In this document: positions 26,631 through 35,383 of the stretch, one piece after another
Position numbering within the stretch: the stretch's first letter is position 1
Layout of the letters: every line of letters begins with the position of its first letter
DNA from: Thermohalobaculum sp951813525
Lineage (GTDB): Bacteria; Pseudomonadota; Alphaproteobacteria; Rhodobacterales; Rhodobacteraceae
Direction of reading: 5' to 3'
DNA: 64,000 nt
Assembly: GCA_951813525.2 (NCBI GenBank)
Contig: CATOTJ020000003.1
Coordinates: forward strand, 868,001-932,000
Program-made: the position numbers and the translations under genes
Notes under the pieces: model-generated
Databases searched by the model: none
The model's input: the letters and a program-made list of their open reading frames with translations, nothing else
Told to the model about the DNA's origin: nothing

Positions 26631-27275
26631 ATGACGGCCCAGCTTGATTATCAGACCATGCACACCATTTTTTCCCGGTTCGCCGAACGCGAACCGGAAC
26701 CCAAGGGTGAATTGGATCACGTCAACGTCTACACTCTTTTGGTCGCAGTCGCGCTATCAGCTCAGGCGACCGATAAAGGCGTTAACCGTGCAACGCGTGA
26801 TTTGTTTGCGATTGCCGATACGCCTGAAAAAATGTTGGCCCTCGGCGAAGACGGCGTGATCGAACACATCAAGACAATCGGTCTTTACCGGAACAAAGCA
26901 AAGAATGTCATCAAGCTGAGTAGAATTCTGGTCGAGAAATTCGATGCAAAAGTTCCGTCTTCGCGGGCCGCGCTTGCGTCATTGCCCGGCGTCGGGCGAA
27001 AAACCGCAAACGTCGTCCTGAATATGTGGTGGGGGCATCCCGCACAGGCCGTCGATACCCACATCTTCCGTATCGGCAATCGGACGGGGATAGCTCCCGG
27101 TAAGGATGTTAACGCAGTAGAAAGGGCGATAGAGGACAATGTTCCTACTGAATTCCAGCACCACGCACATCACTGGTTAATCCTGCACGGACGTTATACC
27201 TGCAAAGCCCGAAAACCCGATTGCGCCAATTGCCTAATCGCTGACCTATGCACTTCCGAGGAGAAGACCCTTTGA
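26631..27275 (+). CDS. nth: Endonuclease III (DNA glycosylase/AP lyase)
   Basis: 214 residues from ATG 26631. Removes oxidised pyrimidines in base-excision repair. Helix-hairpin-helix LPGVGRKTANVV with catalytic Lys, catalytic Asp in AVDTHIFR, and the C-terminal 4Fe-4S loop CKARKPDCANCLIADLC with the typical C-x6-C-x2-C-x5-C spacing. Its stop overlaps the start of the adenosine kinase gene. Confidence 0.96.
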   Translation: MTAQLDYQTMHTIFSRFAEREPEPKGELDHVNVYTLLVAVALSAQATDKGVNRATRDLFAIADTPEKMLALGEDGVIEHIKTIGLYRNKAKNVIKLSRILVEKFDAKVPSSRAALASLPGVGRKTANVVLNMWWGHPAQAVDTHIFRIGNRTGIAPGKDVNAVERAIEDNVPTEFQHHAHHWLILHGRYTCKARKPDCANCLIADLCTSEEKTL

Positions 27276-28252
27276 CCGACCGACTGGATATTGTGGCAAT
27301 CGGCAACGCGATTGTCGACGTGGTGGCTCAGATCGACGATGACTTTCTTGTGCGTAATGACGTCGATAAAGGCATCATGACCCTGATCGACCAGGACCGG
27401 GCAAAGCAGCTTTACGCCGCCATGCCACCGGCAAAGGAGGTCTCGGGCGGTTCGGCCGCAAACACAGCCGCCGCAGCGGCGGCGATGGGGGCGACATCGG
27501 GTTTTATAGGTTCGGTCCGCGAAGACACGTTGGGCAAGATTTTCTCCCATGACATTCAGGCTTCTGGCGTCGAATATCACGGTCCGTTTCTGACCGATGG
27601 GCCAGAGACGTCGCGCTGTTTGGTGCTGGTCAGCCCTGGTGGGCAACGGTCGATGTCGACCTTTCTCGGCGCTTCGACCGGTTTGATCGCAGACGATCTG
27701 GAAACCGACCTGCTGGCGCAGGCAGACTGGCTGTATTTGGAAGGGTACCTCTTTGACACACCCGAAGCGAAACAAGCCTATGCCCGCGCGGTAACCGCGA
27801 CACATGGCGGCGGCGGGCGCACGTCAATCACGCTTTCCGACCCGTTCTGCGTCGATCGCCACAGGGACGACTTCCGTTCATTGATCCGCGAACACATCGA
27901 CCTGCTTTTTGCCAATCGGGATGAGTTACTTTCGCTTTACCAGACCGACGATCTGGACAGCGCCCTTGCCGCGGCGGCTCAGGACTGTGAAGCCGCGGCT
28001 ATTACAATGTCGGAAGACGGCGCGGTAATCGTCCGCGGCGATGCCCGGACCCGGGTTCCGGCCGGCAAGGTGAATGTTGTCGATACGACTGGCGCCGGTG
28101 ATCTCTTCGCCGCTGGCTTTTTGACGGGACTAAGCCAGGGCGCCGACGACGCCAGGGCGGCGACATTGGGCTGCGCTGCAGCGGGAAACATCATTGGCCA
28201 GATCGGCGCGCGTTCTGAAACCGACCTTAAAGCGGTAATTGCCGGGATCTAG
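27272..28252 (+). CDS. PfkB-family adenosine kinase
   Basis: 326 residues from a TTG at 27272 that overlaps the nth stop and has GAGGAG about 8 bases upstream; the ATG at 27248 inside nth is less likely. Signatures: N-terminal LDIVAIGNAIVDVV, the substrate glycine pair in VSGGSAANTAAAAAAMG, and the C-terminal PfkB motif DTTGAGDLFAAGFLTG with the catalytic Asp. Phosphorylates adenosine (or a related nucleoside) in purine salvage. Confidence 0.88.
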   Translation: MTDRLDIVAIGNAIVDVVAQIDDDFLVRNDVDKGIMTLIDQDRAKQLYAAMPPAKEVSGGSAANTAAAAAAMGATSGFIGSVREDTLGKIFSHDIQASGVEYHGPFLTDGPETSRCLVLVSPGGQRSMSTFLGASTGLIADDLETDLLAQADWLYLEGYLFDTPEAKQAYARAVTATHGGGGRTSITLSDPFCVDRHRDDFRSLIREHIDLLFANRDELLSLYQTDDLDSALAAAAQDCEAAAITMSEDGAVIVRGDARTRVPAGKVNVVDTTGAGDLFAAGFLTGLSQGADDARAATLGCAAAGNIIGQIGARSETDLKAVIAGI

Positions 28253-28295
28253 CGTCGGGACGCGATGGTGCCGAACGACCGCGAACAGGCATGTT

Positions 28296-28514
28296 TCAGC
28301 CCCGTTCGCTGCTGCTCCGAAACATCTCGACAAACGCCGACCAGGCGCCGCGGCGCGAGCGGATCGCCCAGGCCGGGCGCCAAGCAAGCCGCGTGGCCTT
28401 GGTCCAATCGAGTTCGCCGTCTGTGTCGGCGAGCGTCCCGTGAGGCCGCGCCTTCTCCGGCGGATCGGGTCGCAAGCCCTTAGTCGATTGTAGTGGAAAG
28501 TGGGTCACGGGCAC
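28296..28514 (-). CDS. Possible small protein next to the LexA box
   Basis: A 72-codon frame from GTG 28514, beginning 24 bp from the LexA box on the divergent side. The C-terminal half is Trp/Arg-rich and could form an amphipathic helix (DWTKATRLAWRPAWAIRS). No ribosome site is clear and no family is recognised. Chance frame remains quite possible. Confidence 0.25.
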   Translation of the reverse strand: MPVTHFPLQSTKGLRPDPPEKARPHGTLADTDGELDWTKATRLAWRPAWAIRSRRGAWSAFVEMFRSSSERG

Positions 28515-28537
28515 CGGACCATTGAATTCGGCATATT

Positions 28538-28552
28538 GTTCCCTTTATGTTC
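28538..28552. promoter_or_regulatory. LexA (SOS) box, GTTC-N7-GTTC
   Basis: GTTCCCTTTATGTTC fits the alphaproteobacterial LexA consensus exactly; a third GTTC follows at 28558. It lies 118 bp upstream of dnaG and overlaps a plausible sigma-70 -10 region. Confidence 0.6.
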
Positions 28553-28570
28553 CATCTGTTCGCAAATCAT

Positions 28571-28608
28571 CTTATAGCTCTGTGTACAAACCAGCTTATA
28601 GCTCTGTG
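28571..28608. repeat. Two direct repeats CTTATAGCTCTGTG upstream of dnaG
   Basis: Perfect 14-mers at 28571-28584 and 28595-28608, 24 bp apart. Each is followed by bases that make TGTGTACAA and TGTGGATGA, each one mismatch from the DnaA-box complement TGTGNAWAA. Confidence 0.6.
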
Positions 28609-28670
28609 GATGATCCGGTGCGTAACTTTATCTTCATTGCGGGGTCCGCGGCGCTCGCGAAAGAGGAACC

Positions 28671-30623
28671 ATGGCACTGCCCCCGGAATTCCTGGATGAG
28701 CTGAAGAACCGGCTTGTGCTCAGTGATGTCGCTGGGCGGAAGGTTCTGTGGGATCGGCGAAAATCAAATGCGGCCAAGGGCGATTTCTGGGCGCCCTGCC
28801 CGTTCCATCAAGAAAAGACCCCCAGCTTTCATGTCGATGACCGCAAGGGGTTCTATTATTGCTTTGGCTGTCATGAGAAGGGGTCGCTGTTCGACTTCGT
28901 CATGAAAACTGACAACCTGTCATTCATCGAAGCAGTCGAGTTCTTGGCCGGGCAGGCTGGCGTCGAAATGCCCGCGCGGACGCACGACCCGAGAGCCGCC
29001 GAAAGGCGAGACCGCCAGTCGGTGCTGTTCGATGTAATGGAACAGACGGTTCGCGCATTCCGGTTGGCCCTGAACCAGGCCGCAGCGGCACCAGTACGCG
29101 ATTATATCACTGGTCGAGGATTGATCGCCGAAACGGTTAAGCGGTTCGAGTTAGGGTTTGCACCGGACGACCGGCAATATCTAACGACAATTTTCCGCGA
29201 GAAGGGGCAATTGGATGAGGCGATCGCTGCCGGTCTGGTGATCCGCCCTGACGACGGTGGCTCGCCTTACGACCGGTTCCGCGGGCGGTTGATGTTCCCG
29301 ATCCGCGATGCGCGGGGGCGCTGCATCGCTTTCGGCGGCCGCGCAATGTCAGAAGGTGCTCGCGCTAAGTATCTCAATTCTCCTGAAACGGAATTATTCC
29401 ACAAGGGGCGCACGCTTTACCATCACGGACCGGCGCGTGAGGCGGCGGGCAAGGCGGGCGGCGTTGTTGTCGCCGAAGGCTATATGGACGTGATCGCGCT
29501 GGCTCAGAGCGGGTTCGAGCACGCCGTCGCACCTCTTGGCACGGCGATCACCGAAGAACAGTTGGGACTGCTCTGGCGCATCGCGGACGAGCCGGTGATC
29601 GCCCTGGACGGCGACCAGGCCGGGCTGCGGGCAGCGGAACGTTTGATCGACCTGGCGCTGCCGCTGCTCGCTCCGGGCAAATCTCTACGCTTTTGTCTGC
29701 TGCCCGAGGGGCGTGATCCCGACGATTTGATCAAGATGGAGGGGCACGCGGCCATGCACGCAGCTTTGGAGGCCGCTCTGCCACTGATCGAAATGCTGTG
29801 GCGGCGTGAAACGGCCAGCGCTCAGCTCGATACGCCAGAGCGGCGCGCAGCGCTGGATCAGCGCCTTCGCGAGCTGCTGCGCCGGATTGACGATGAAAGT
29901 GTTCGAACTCATTACGCCGCCGAAATCAAAGGACGGCGCGCCAATCTGTTTCGGCCAGCACGGCCACATAGCAGCCCCTACGATTCCGGCGCCGTAAACA
30001 ATCGGGGCCGCCAGCAGGGCCGCTTTCCGCGTCCGCCAACCCAACCGATGCGCGAGACGCTTGGCTCGGACTTGGCGCGGCGGACCATCGCAAATGACGG
30101 CCAGGCGCGCCTGCGAGAGGCAGCGATTTTGTTGATTGCGCTGCGCAATCCGGGTGCGATTGCGCAGATCGAAAACACATTTGAAGCAATGATATTCACC
30201 CAGCCGGATCACGAGCGCATTCGCGATGGTCTGGTTGACCACGCAGATTCTAAGGAAATCGAGGCTGACCTGACGGCCCTCACCGGTTTGGAAGTGGAGG
30301 ACCTTCTGACCGCCATCCCGCAGGCGCGCGCACACCCGATGGCACGGCGCGGTCGCGACCCTGCCGCCGTCGCAGTTGTTCTGGAAGAAGCAATCGACCG
30401 ACACCATGCATTGCTGGCCCATGCCGATGAAATGGCGGATGCAAGACGCGAACTGGGAGAGGCCGATGACGAGCGCTGGTCAGTCCGTGTCGCTGAGGCG
30501 AACCGAGAGCGTCAGGCCGCGGATAGCCGGGTCGTCACTCGCGAGTTGGAGACAACCGAGGAGGCGCGCGACAGCCGGATCCAGCGCCTTTTGGATGACG
30601 AAGTCTGGCGGCGGTCCCGCTGA
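28671..30623 (+). CDS. dnaG: DNA primase
   Basis: 650 residues. Synthesises RNA primers at the replication fork. N-terminal CHC2 zinc finger (CPFHQEKTPSF then CFGCHEKG, about 44-70), catalytic core with RGRLMFPIRD, TOPRIM motif VVAEGYMDVIAL and the second acidic motif ALDGDQAGLRAAERL. The C-terminal part (DnaB-binding) is charged and helical. Followed by rpoD, preserving the dnaG-rpoD pairing of the macromolecular-synthesis operon, but without rpsU upstream. Confidence 0.96.
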   Translation: MALPPEFLDELKNRLVLSDVAGRKVLWDRRKSNAAKGDFWAPCPFHQEKTPSFHVDDRKGFYYCFGCHEKGSLFDFVMKTDNLSFIEAVEFLAGQAGVEMPARTHDPRAAERRDRQSVLFDVMEQTVRAFRLALNQAAAAPVRDYITGRGLIAETVKRFELGFAPDDRQYLTTIFREKGQLDEAIAAGLVIRPDDGGSPYDRFRGRLMFPIRDARGRCIAFGGRAMSEGARAKYLNSPETELFHKGRTLYHHGPAREAAGKAGGVVVAEGYMDVIALAQSGFEHAVAPLGTAITEEQLGLLWRIADEPVIALDGDQAGLRAAERLIDLALPLLAPGKSLRFCLLPEGRDPDDLIKMEGHAAMHAALEAALPLIEMLWRRETASAQLDTPERRAALDQRLRELLRRIDDESVRTHYAAEIKGRRANLFRPARPHSSPYDSGAVNNRGRQQGRFPRPPTQPMRETLGSDLARRTIANDGQARLREAAILLIALRNPGAIAQIENTFEAMIFTQPDHERIRDGLVDHADSKEIEADLTALTGLEVEDLLTAIPQARAHPMARRGRDPAAVAVVLEEAIDRHHALLAHADEMADARRELGEADDERWSVRVAEANRERQAADSRVVTRELETTEEARDSRIQRLLDDEVWRRSR

Positions 30624-30740
30624 CAGGAACCCCCGACGTCGCAAGTGAGTGAAATTCAAATGCGAATCAGCTAGGAAGACTTTCAATAATGATTCGTTCG
30701 GACGCTGATTCTATGGTCTGGGTGATATAAAGTGCGGTGA

Positions 30741-30768
30741 CTTGCATCGTTCTGATTCGCCCCCATAT
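30741..30768 (+). promoter_or_regulatory. Sigma-32-type (heat-shock) promoter upstream of rpoD
   Basis: CTTGCA (30741-30746), 14 bases, then CCCCATAT (30761-30768), which matches the heat-shock -10 consensus CCCCATNT fully. It lies 66 bp before the rpoD start in the 210-bp dnaG-rpoD gap. E. coli rpoD also has a heat-shock promoter in this neighbourhood. Confidence 0.55.
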
Positions 30769-30833
30769 CAGTCGATTACGCGCATGCGCGTCCAAGGCAG
30801 CACCGGACTGCGCATCCTTGAAGAGGATACTGA

Positions 30834-32903
30834 ATGGCCCCCAAGGACGAAGACCAGACAAACGAAGCTGAAGGCGGTGAAAACCAGGGCCCGATGCTGG
30901 ATATGAGCCAGGCGACCGTCAAGAAGATGATCGCCACGGCGAAAAGCCGCGGCTACATCACCTATGACGAACTGAACCGGGTGCTGCCCTCAGATCAGTA
31001 CTCTTCCGAGCAGATCGAAGATGTCATGAGCCTGTTGTCGGAGATGGGCGTGAACGTCGTCGAATCTGATGGCGAGAACGAGACCGAGGAGGCCGAGGCG
31101 CCTGCCAAGCAGGAATCGACCGAGGTCACCAAGACCGCAACGACCACTCCAGAAGTTGACCGGACCGATGACCCAGTGCGCATGTACCTGCGCGAGATGG
31201 GAACCGTCGAGCTGTTGTCGCGCGAAGGCGAAATCGCCATCGCCAAAAGGATCGAGGCCGGCCGCGCGACGATGATCGGAGGATTATGCGAAAGCCCTCT
31301 GACCTTTCAGGCAATTACAATCTGGCGCGACGAGTTGTTGGAGGAGCGGATCCTTCTGCGAGACGTCATTGACCTGGAAACGACTTTCGGGAACGCGACA
31401 GAAGCCGACGAGATGACCAATGTGACTGCCGATGGCGACGCCAGCGGCAAAGAAGTGGTCGATGAAAGCGTTACCGCCGCCGCAGAGGACAGCGACAGCG
31501 GTGTGGCAACACCCAGCGACACGGCCTCTGAAAAGAGCGAGGGCGATTCCGAACCGGCGGAGAAGCAAGAGGGCGCTGAAGGCGAAGGTGAGACATCGAC
31601 CGACGACCAGGAGGCCGAGGAGGAACAGGCCAACCTGTCCCTGGCAGCCATGGAAGCCGCACTGAAGCCGCGCGTTTTGGAAACGCTGGACGATATCGCC
31701 CGCGCCTATGAAAAACTCCATTCCATGCAGGAAGCGCGCCTCGGTGCAGCGTTGAACGAGGACGCGAAGTTCTCCGCAGCGCAAGAGCGCAATTACCAGA
31801 AGCTTCGCAAGGCGATTGTCGAGCAAGTGAACGAGTTGCACCTGCACAACAACCGTATCGAAACACTGGTCGATCAACTCTACGGCATTAACCGCCGGTT
31901 GATGAATCTAGAAGGCCAGATCGTTAAGTTGGCCGACCGGCACAAGGTCGACCGCCGTTCATTCATCAAAGAATACCGCGGATGCGAACTTGATCCAGGC
32001 TGGTGCGATCATGTCGCTGGACTGAAGGGTAAGGGCTGGTCCGCGATGATCGAAAAGGACCGCGACTCGATCGAGGCGGTACGCTCCGATATTGGTTTGG
32101 TCGGACAGACCGTTGGCGTCGATATCGGCGAATTCCGGCGGATCGTCCACACCGTGCAAAAGGGTGAAAAGGAAGCCCGCGTCGCCAAGACTGAAATGGT
32201 CGAAGCGAATCTGCGCCTCGTGATTTCGATTGCCAAGAAGTATACAAACCGCGGCCTGCAATTCTTGGATCTGATTCAGGAGGGCAATATCGGCCTGATG
32301 AAAGCCGTTGATAAGTTCGAATACCGCCGCGGCTACAAGTTCTCGACCTATGCGACGTGGTGGATCCGTCAGGCAATCACCCGGTCGATCGCCGATCAGG
32401 CGCGCACGATCCGCATCCCGGTCCATATGATCGAAACGATCAACAAACTTGTCCGCACGGGCCGCCAGATGCTGCATGAAATCGGCCGCGAGCCGACACC
32501 TGAAGAACTGGCCGCCAAGCTGCAGATGCCGCTGGAAAAAGTCCGCAAGGTGATGAAGATCGCCAAGGAACCGATTTCGCTGGAAACGCCCATTGGCGAC
32601 GAAGAGGACAGCCAACTCGGCGATTTCATCGAGGACAAGAACGCCGTCCTGCCCTTGGATTCGGCGATTCAGTCCAACTTGAAGGATACCACGACCCGTG
32701 TTCTGGCGTCCCTGACCGCGCGCGAAGAACGTGTGCTGCGCATGCGGTTCGGCATCGGTATGAACACTGATCATACCTTGGAAGAGGTCGGCCAACAGTT
32801 CAGCGTCACCCGCGAACGTATCCGTCAGATCGAGGCGAAGGCCCTGCGCAAGCTGAAGCACCCAAGCCGCAGCCGGAAGCTGAGGTCATTCCTGGATAAC
32901 TAG
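30834..32903 (+). CDS. rpoD: RNA polymerase primary sigma factor
   Basis: 689 residues. Region 1.1 at the N-terminus (about 20-80), region 1.2 MYLREMG, a long acidic non-conserved insert (about 185-265, rich in Glu/Ser/Thr), and region 2 with NLRLVISIAKKYTNRGLQF followed by TYATWWIRQAITR. Region 3 follows, then region 4 with the helix-turn-helix TLEEVGQQFSVTRERIRQIE. This is the house-keeping sigma-70. The acidic insert is longer than in enterobacteria, as is common in alphaproteobacteria. Confidence 0.97.
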   Translation: MAPKDEDQTNEAEGGENQGPMLDMSQATVKKMIATAKSRGYITYDELNRVLPSDQYSSEQIEDVMSLLSEMGVNVVESDGENETEEAEAPAKQESTEVTKTATTTPEVDRTDDPVRMYLREMGTVELLSREGEIAIAKRIEAGRATMIGGLCESPLTFQAITIWRDELLEERILLRDVIDLETTFGNATEADEMTNVTADGDASGKEVVDESVTAAAEDSDSGVATPSDTASEKSEGDSEPAEKQEGAEGEGETSTDDQEAEEEQANLSLAAMEAALKPRVLETLDDIARAYEKLHSMQEARLGAALNEDAKFSAAQERNYQKLRKAIVEQVNELHLHNNRIETLVDQLYGINRRLMNLEGQIVKLADRHKVDRRSFIKEYRGCELDPGWCDHVAGLKGKGWSAMIEKDRDSIEAVRSDIGLVGQTVGVDIGEFRRIVHTVQKGEKEARVAKTEMVEANLRLVISIAKKYTNRGLQFLDLIQEGNIGLMKAVDKFEYRRGYKFSTYATWWIRQAITRSIADQARTIRIPVHMIETINKLVRTGRQMLHEIGREPTPEELAAKLQMPLEKVRKVMKIAKEPISLETPIGDEEDSQLGDFIEDKNAVLPLDSAIQSNLKDTTTRVLASLTAREERVLRMRFGIGMNTDHTLEEVGQQFSVTRERIRQIEAKALRKLKHPSRSRKLRSFLDN

Positions 32904-32908
32904 GGGCA

Positions 32909-32929
32909 GGATGGGGTTGGACCCCATCC
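32909..32929. terminator. Hairpin between convergent rpoD and hydrolase genes
   Basis: GGATGGGG, loop TTGGA, CCCCATCC: eight GC-rich pairs right after the rpoD stop and 17 bp before the end of the convergent gene. No T-run, so probably a shared or factor-assisted terminator. Confidence 0.55.
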
Positions 32930-32945
32930 CACAGGTCCTCCGTGT

Positions 32946-33881
32946 CTATGCTGCCGATAGGATGGCTTTAGCCAGCCCGTCAGGGTCGGCGAACATGGCT
33001 TCGTGGCTTGTGTCCATCTCGATCACCCTTGTTGGGTTGAACGGCCAGGCCCCATTCAGTTCTTTAATCATGGCGTCCTGAGCAGCGGTCACCAGAGTCC
33101 GGTCCTGACCACACCGGATGAAGGTACGGTTTACCTTGCCATAGGCCTCAGGGAATTCGATGGTTTCGCCATAAAATGCAACCGGTGCGTCGGGGGCCAT
33201 CATGTTCAGCGCGGTGCGCCACAAATCGTCCGGAACATCCGCCGCCAGAGCGGCTTTTCCGGCCGCATAGTACTCTGGATCGGTGGAAGCTGGGTCGATC
33301 CGAAAACCGCCGACGTTCGCCGGATCTGCCATGACAAGGGGACCAAGAAGGCTTTCCTTTTGCTGCTCCGGCACGGAAAGAAAAGCGCCGGCTGGTTTGC
33401 CGGGCACAGCCGTCAGTGCGGTTAGGAAGACCAGTCCGTGCAACGCCGCCGGGTCTTTTGCCGCTGCCAGCGTAATCGGCATCCCACCCATCGAGTGTCC
33501 GACAGCGACAACCCGGGCGGCGCCCTGCTCTTTCAGATTGCTTGCGGCGGCGAGGACCGCATCGGCAAAGACATCGCTTGGGATCGTTGCAAACTGAGAA
33601 ACCTCGGTCGCGAATGCCGCCGGGTCCAATGGGCGCTGATAGTACGACTTTGGCGAAACGGCATTCAGGCCGGAACCCGGCAGGTCAATCGCTGCCGACA
33701 AATGGCCTGCTTTCGCGATCTGCGCGGCGACGTTGCCCCAACACCAACCTCCGTGCCAGGACCCGTGCACCAGGACAAATCCGGTCTTATCGCCTTCATC
33801 AGCCTGTGCGGCTCCTGTCGATGCCGCAGCCAACGCCGTTGCGGCGCCAGCGCCGACACTGAAAAGTTCTCGTCTGTTCAT
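32946..33881 (-). CDS. Tat-exported alpha/beta hydrolase
   Basis: 311 residues from ATG 33881. The N-terminus MNRRELFSVGAGAATALAAAS has a twin-arginine motif and ends near AAQADE, so export by Tat is likely; a start 18 bases earlier is possible. Hydrolase features: oxyanion HGSWHGGWCW, nucleophile elbow GHSMGG, and catalytic His in DTSHEAMFADPDGLA. It resembles EstC/salicylate-esterase-type lipases. Divergent from pcaH, whose products process aromatic acids, so an ester of an aromatic acid may be its substrate (inference). Confidence 0.82.
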   Translation of the reverse strand: MNRRELFSVGAGAATALAAASTGAAQADEGDKTGFVLVHGSWHGGWCWGNVAAQIAKAGHLSAAIDLPGSGLNAVSPKSYYQRPLDPAAFATEVSQFATIPSDVFADAVLAAASNLKEQGAARVVAVGHSMGGMPITLAAAKDPAALHGLVFLTALTAVPGKPAGAFLSVPEQQKESLLGPLVMADPANVGGFRIDPASTDPEYYAAGKAALAADVPDDLWRTALNMMAPDAPVAFYGETIEFPEAYGKVNRTFIRCGQDRTLVTAAQDAMIKELNGAWPFNPTRVIEMDTSHEAMFADPDGLAKAILSAA

Positions 33882-34021
33882 CACATCCTCCAATGTCATA
33901 CTGCCATCGCCTGATGGCATCCGCGTCGAGCCTATCGCATGTCCAGCGAGTTCAGAAGCCAACGATACCTTGATGTTAAGGCCTGCGATTGGCAGGCTGA
34001 CGAAAACAAGCGGAGAGTGTG

Positions 34022-34759
34022 ATGCGCAACTACCCTCCCGGCGGCGGCTTCTTCCCGCGCGATATGGGTTGGCATCCTCGGACCTATTCGGCGGACTACA
34101 AGTCATCGGTCGTGCGTTCGCCGTCGCGGGCGCTTCTTTCCATGCCGCAGACGTTGTCCGAGACCACTGGACCCGTATTCGGAAACAACATCATTGGACC
34201 GCTCGACGCCGATCTGACACGCAACTATGCCGCTGCGGGTGAAAGCGCGATCGGCCCGCGCCTCATCGTGCACGGCCGAGTACTGGACGAAACAGGGCGT
34301 GGAATTCCGAATGTGTTGGTCGAGATCTGGCAGGCCAATGCGGGCGGGCGCTATCGCCACGAGAAGGAGCGTTATATCGCGTCGCTGGACCCGAATTTCG
34401 GCGGCTGCGGGCGGACGATGACCTCGGAACACGGCTCCTATGAAATCCGCACCGTTCAGCCCGGCCCCTATCCCTGGCCGAACAGGGCCAATGACTGGCG
34501 GCCCGCACATATCCATTTTTCGCTGTTCGGGTCGGGGTTCGCGCAGCGGCTGATTACACAGATGTATTTCGAAGGCGATCCGCTGATCCCGCTTTGCCCG
34601 ATCGTCGCGACCATCCAGGATCGGCGCGCGGTCGACAGCCTGATCGCTGCACAAGACATGAACAACACGGTGCCTATGGACGCCCGCGCCTATAGGTTCG
34701 ACATGGTGCTGCGCGGACAGCGTCAGACCGTGTTCGAAAACCGGCTGGAGGGCGCGTGA
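34022..34759 (+). CDS. pcaH: Protocatechuate 3,4-dioxygenase, beta subunit
   Basis: 245 residues from ATG 34022. Carries the iron site of this intradiol ring-cleaving enzyme: Tyr in GGRYRHEKE, Tyr in GPYPWPN, and the two His of WRPAHIHFS. Cleaves protocatechuate to 3-carboxy-cis,cis-muconate (beta-ketoadipate pathway). The stop overlaps pcaG. The remaining pca genes (B, C, D, I, J) are absent from the window. Confidence 0.94.
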   Translation: MRNYPPGGGFFPRDMGWHPRTYSADYKSSVVRSPSRALLSMPQTLSETTGPVFGNNIIGPLDADLTRNYAAAGESAIGPRLIVHGRVLDETGRGIPNVLVEIWQANAGGRYRHEKERYIASLDPNFGGCGRTMTSEHGSYEIRTVQPGPYPWPNRANDWRPAHIHFSLFGSGFAQRLITQMYFEGDPLIPLCPIVATIQDRRAVDSLIAAQDMNNTVPMDARAYRFDMVLRGQRQTVFENRLEGA

Positions 34760-35367
34760 TGGCACAGAACCTGAACCAGCGAAAAGAAAGCCCCAGCCAG
34801 ACGGCTGGTCCCTACGTGCATATCGGATGCGTTCCTAATTTCTGCGGCATCAAGGGCGTTTGGGATGAGGACCTGGGGTCCGAGATGGTCAACGAGGAAA
34901 CTCTCGGGCAGCGGATCACGGTGTCAGGAACCGTTTTCGACGTGACCGGAACGCCGATAATGGACGCGATGGTCGAGATCTGGCAGGCCGATTTGAACGG
35001 GATCTATCCCGGCAATGACCCCCGCGGCCCGTCTGATCCAAACTTCACCGGCTGGGGCCGGCGTGCAGGTGACTATGCCACGGGAGAGTGGCGGTTCGAG
35101 ACAATAAAACCGGGGCGCGTCCCGTTCCCCCGCGCGGGCGACCAGGCGCCGCACATCTCCTTTTGGATCGTCGCGCGCGGGATCAATCTGGGCCTGCAGA
35201 CGCGGATGTATTTTCCCGACGAGGACAACGCACAAGATCCGATCCTGTCACGGATCGAACATCAGAACCGTGTGCCGACGCTGATCGCCGAGAAGACTGG
35301 CGAGGCGGCGTATCGTTTCGACATCCGCCTGCAAGGCGATCGCGAGACAATCTTTTTCGATTTCTGA
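34759..35367 (+). CDS. pcaG: Protocatechuate 3,4-dioxygenase, alpha subunit
   Basis: 202 residues. Homologous to pcaH but lacking its iron-ligating His pair (APHISFW), as expected for the alpha chain; the SQTAGPYVHIG start is typical. Partner of PcaH in the (alpha-beta)n complex. The ATG at 34759 shares one base with the pcaH stop. Confidence 0.94.
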   Translation: MAQNLNQRKESPSQTAGPYVHIGCVPNFCGIKGVWDEDLGSEMVNEETLGQRITVSGTVFDVTGTPIMDAMVEIWQADLNGIYPGNDPRGPSDPNFTGWGRRAGDYATGEWRFETIKPGRVPFPRAGDQAPHISFWIVARGINLGLQTRMYFPDEDNAQDPILSRIEHQNRVPTLIAEKTGEAAYRFDIRLQGDRETIFFDF

Positions 35368-35383
35368 GGCATCGGCCCCGGCG

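Larger units (their letters stand above)
28253..28670. other. 418-bp intergenic region upstream of dnaG
   Basis: No convincing protein gene in the plus direction. It contains a LexA-type box (28538-28552), two direct repeats (28571-28584 and 28595-28608), and on the minus strand a weak 72-codon frame (28296-28514). Promoter-like TTGAAT (28522) and TTATGT (28545) are spaced 17 bp and overlap the LexA box. Confidence 0.6.

Noticed and set aside
28522..28704. 60-codon plus-strand frame over the direct repeats before dnaG
   Set aside because: Its repeated SSY/SSV wording is only the DNA repeat read as protein; it runs into the dnaG start in another frame and has no ribosome site.
31959..32861. 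300-codon minus-strand frame opposite rpoD
   Set aside because: Antisense shadow of the conserved sigma-factor regions; no own motif.
33882..34106. N-terminal extension of the Tat-exported hydrolase
   Set aside because: It would bury the twin-arginine signal about 75 residues inside the protein and overlap pcaH.
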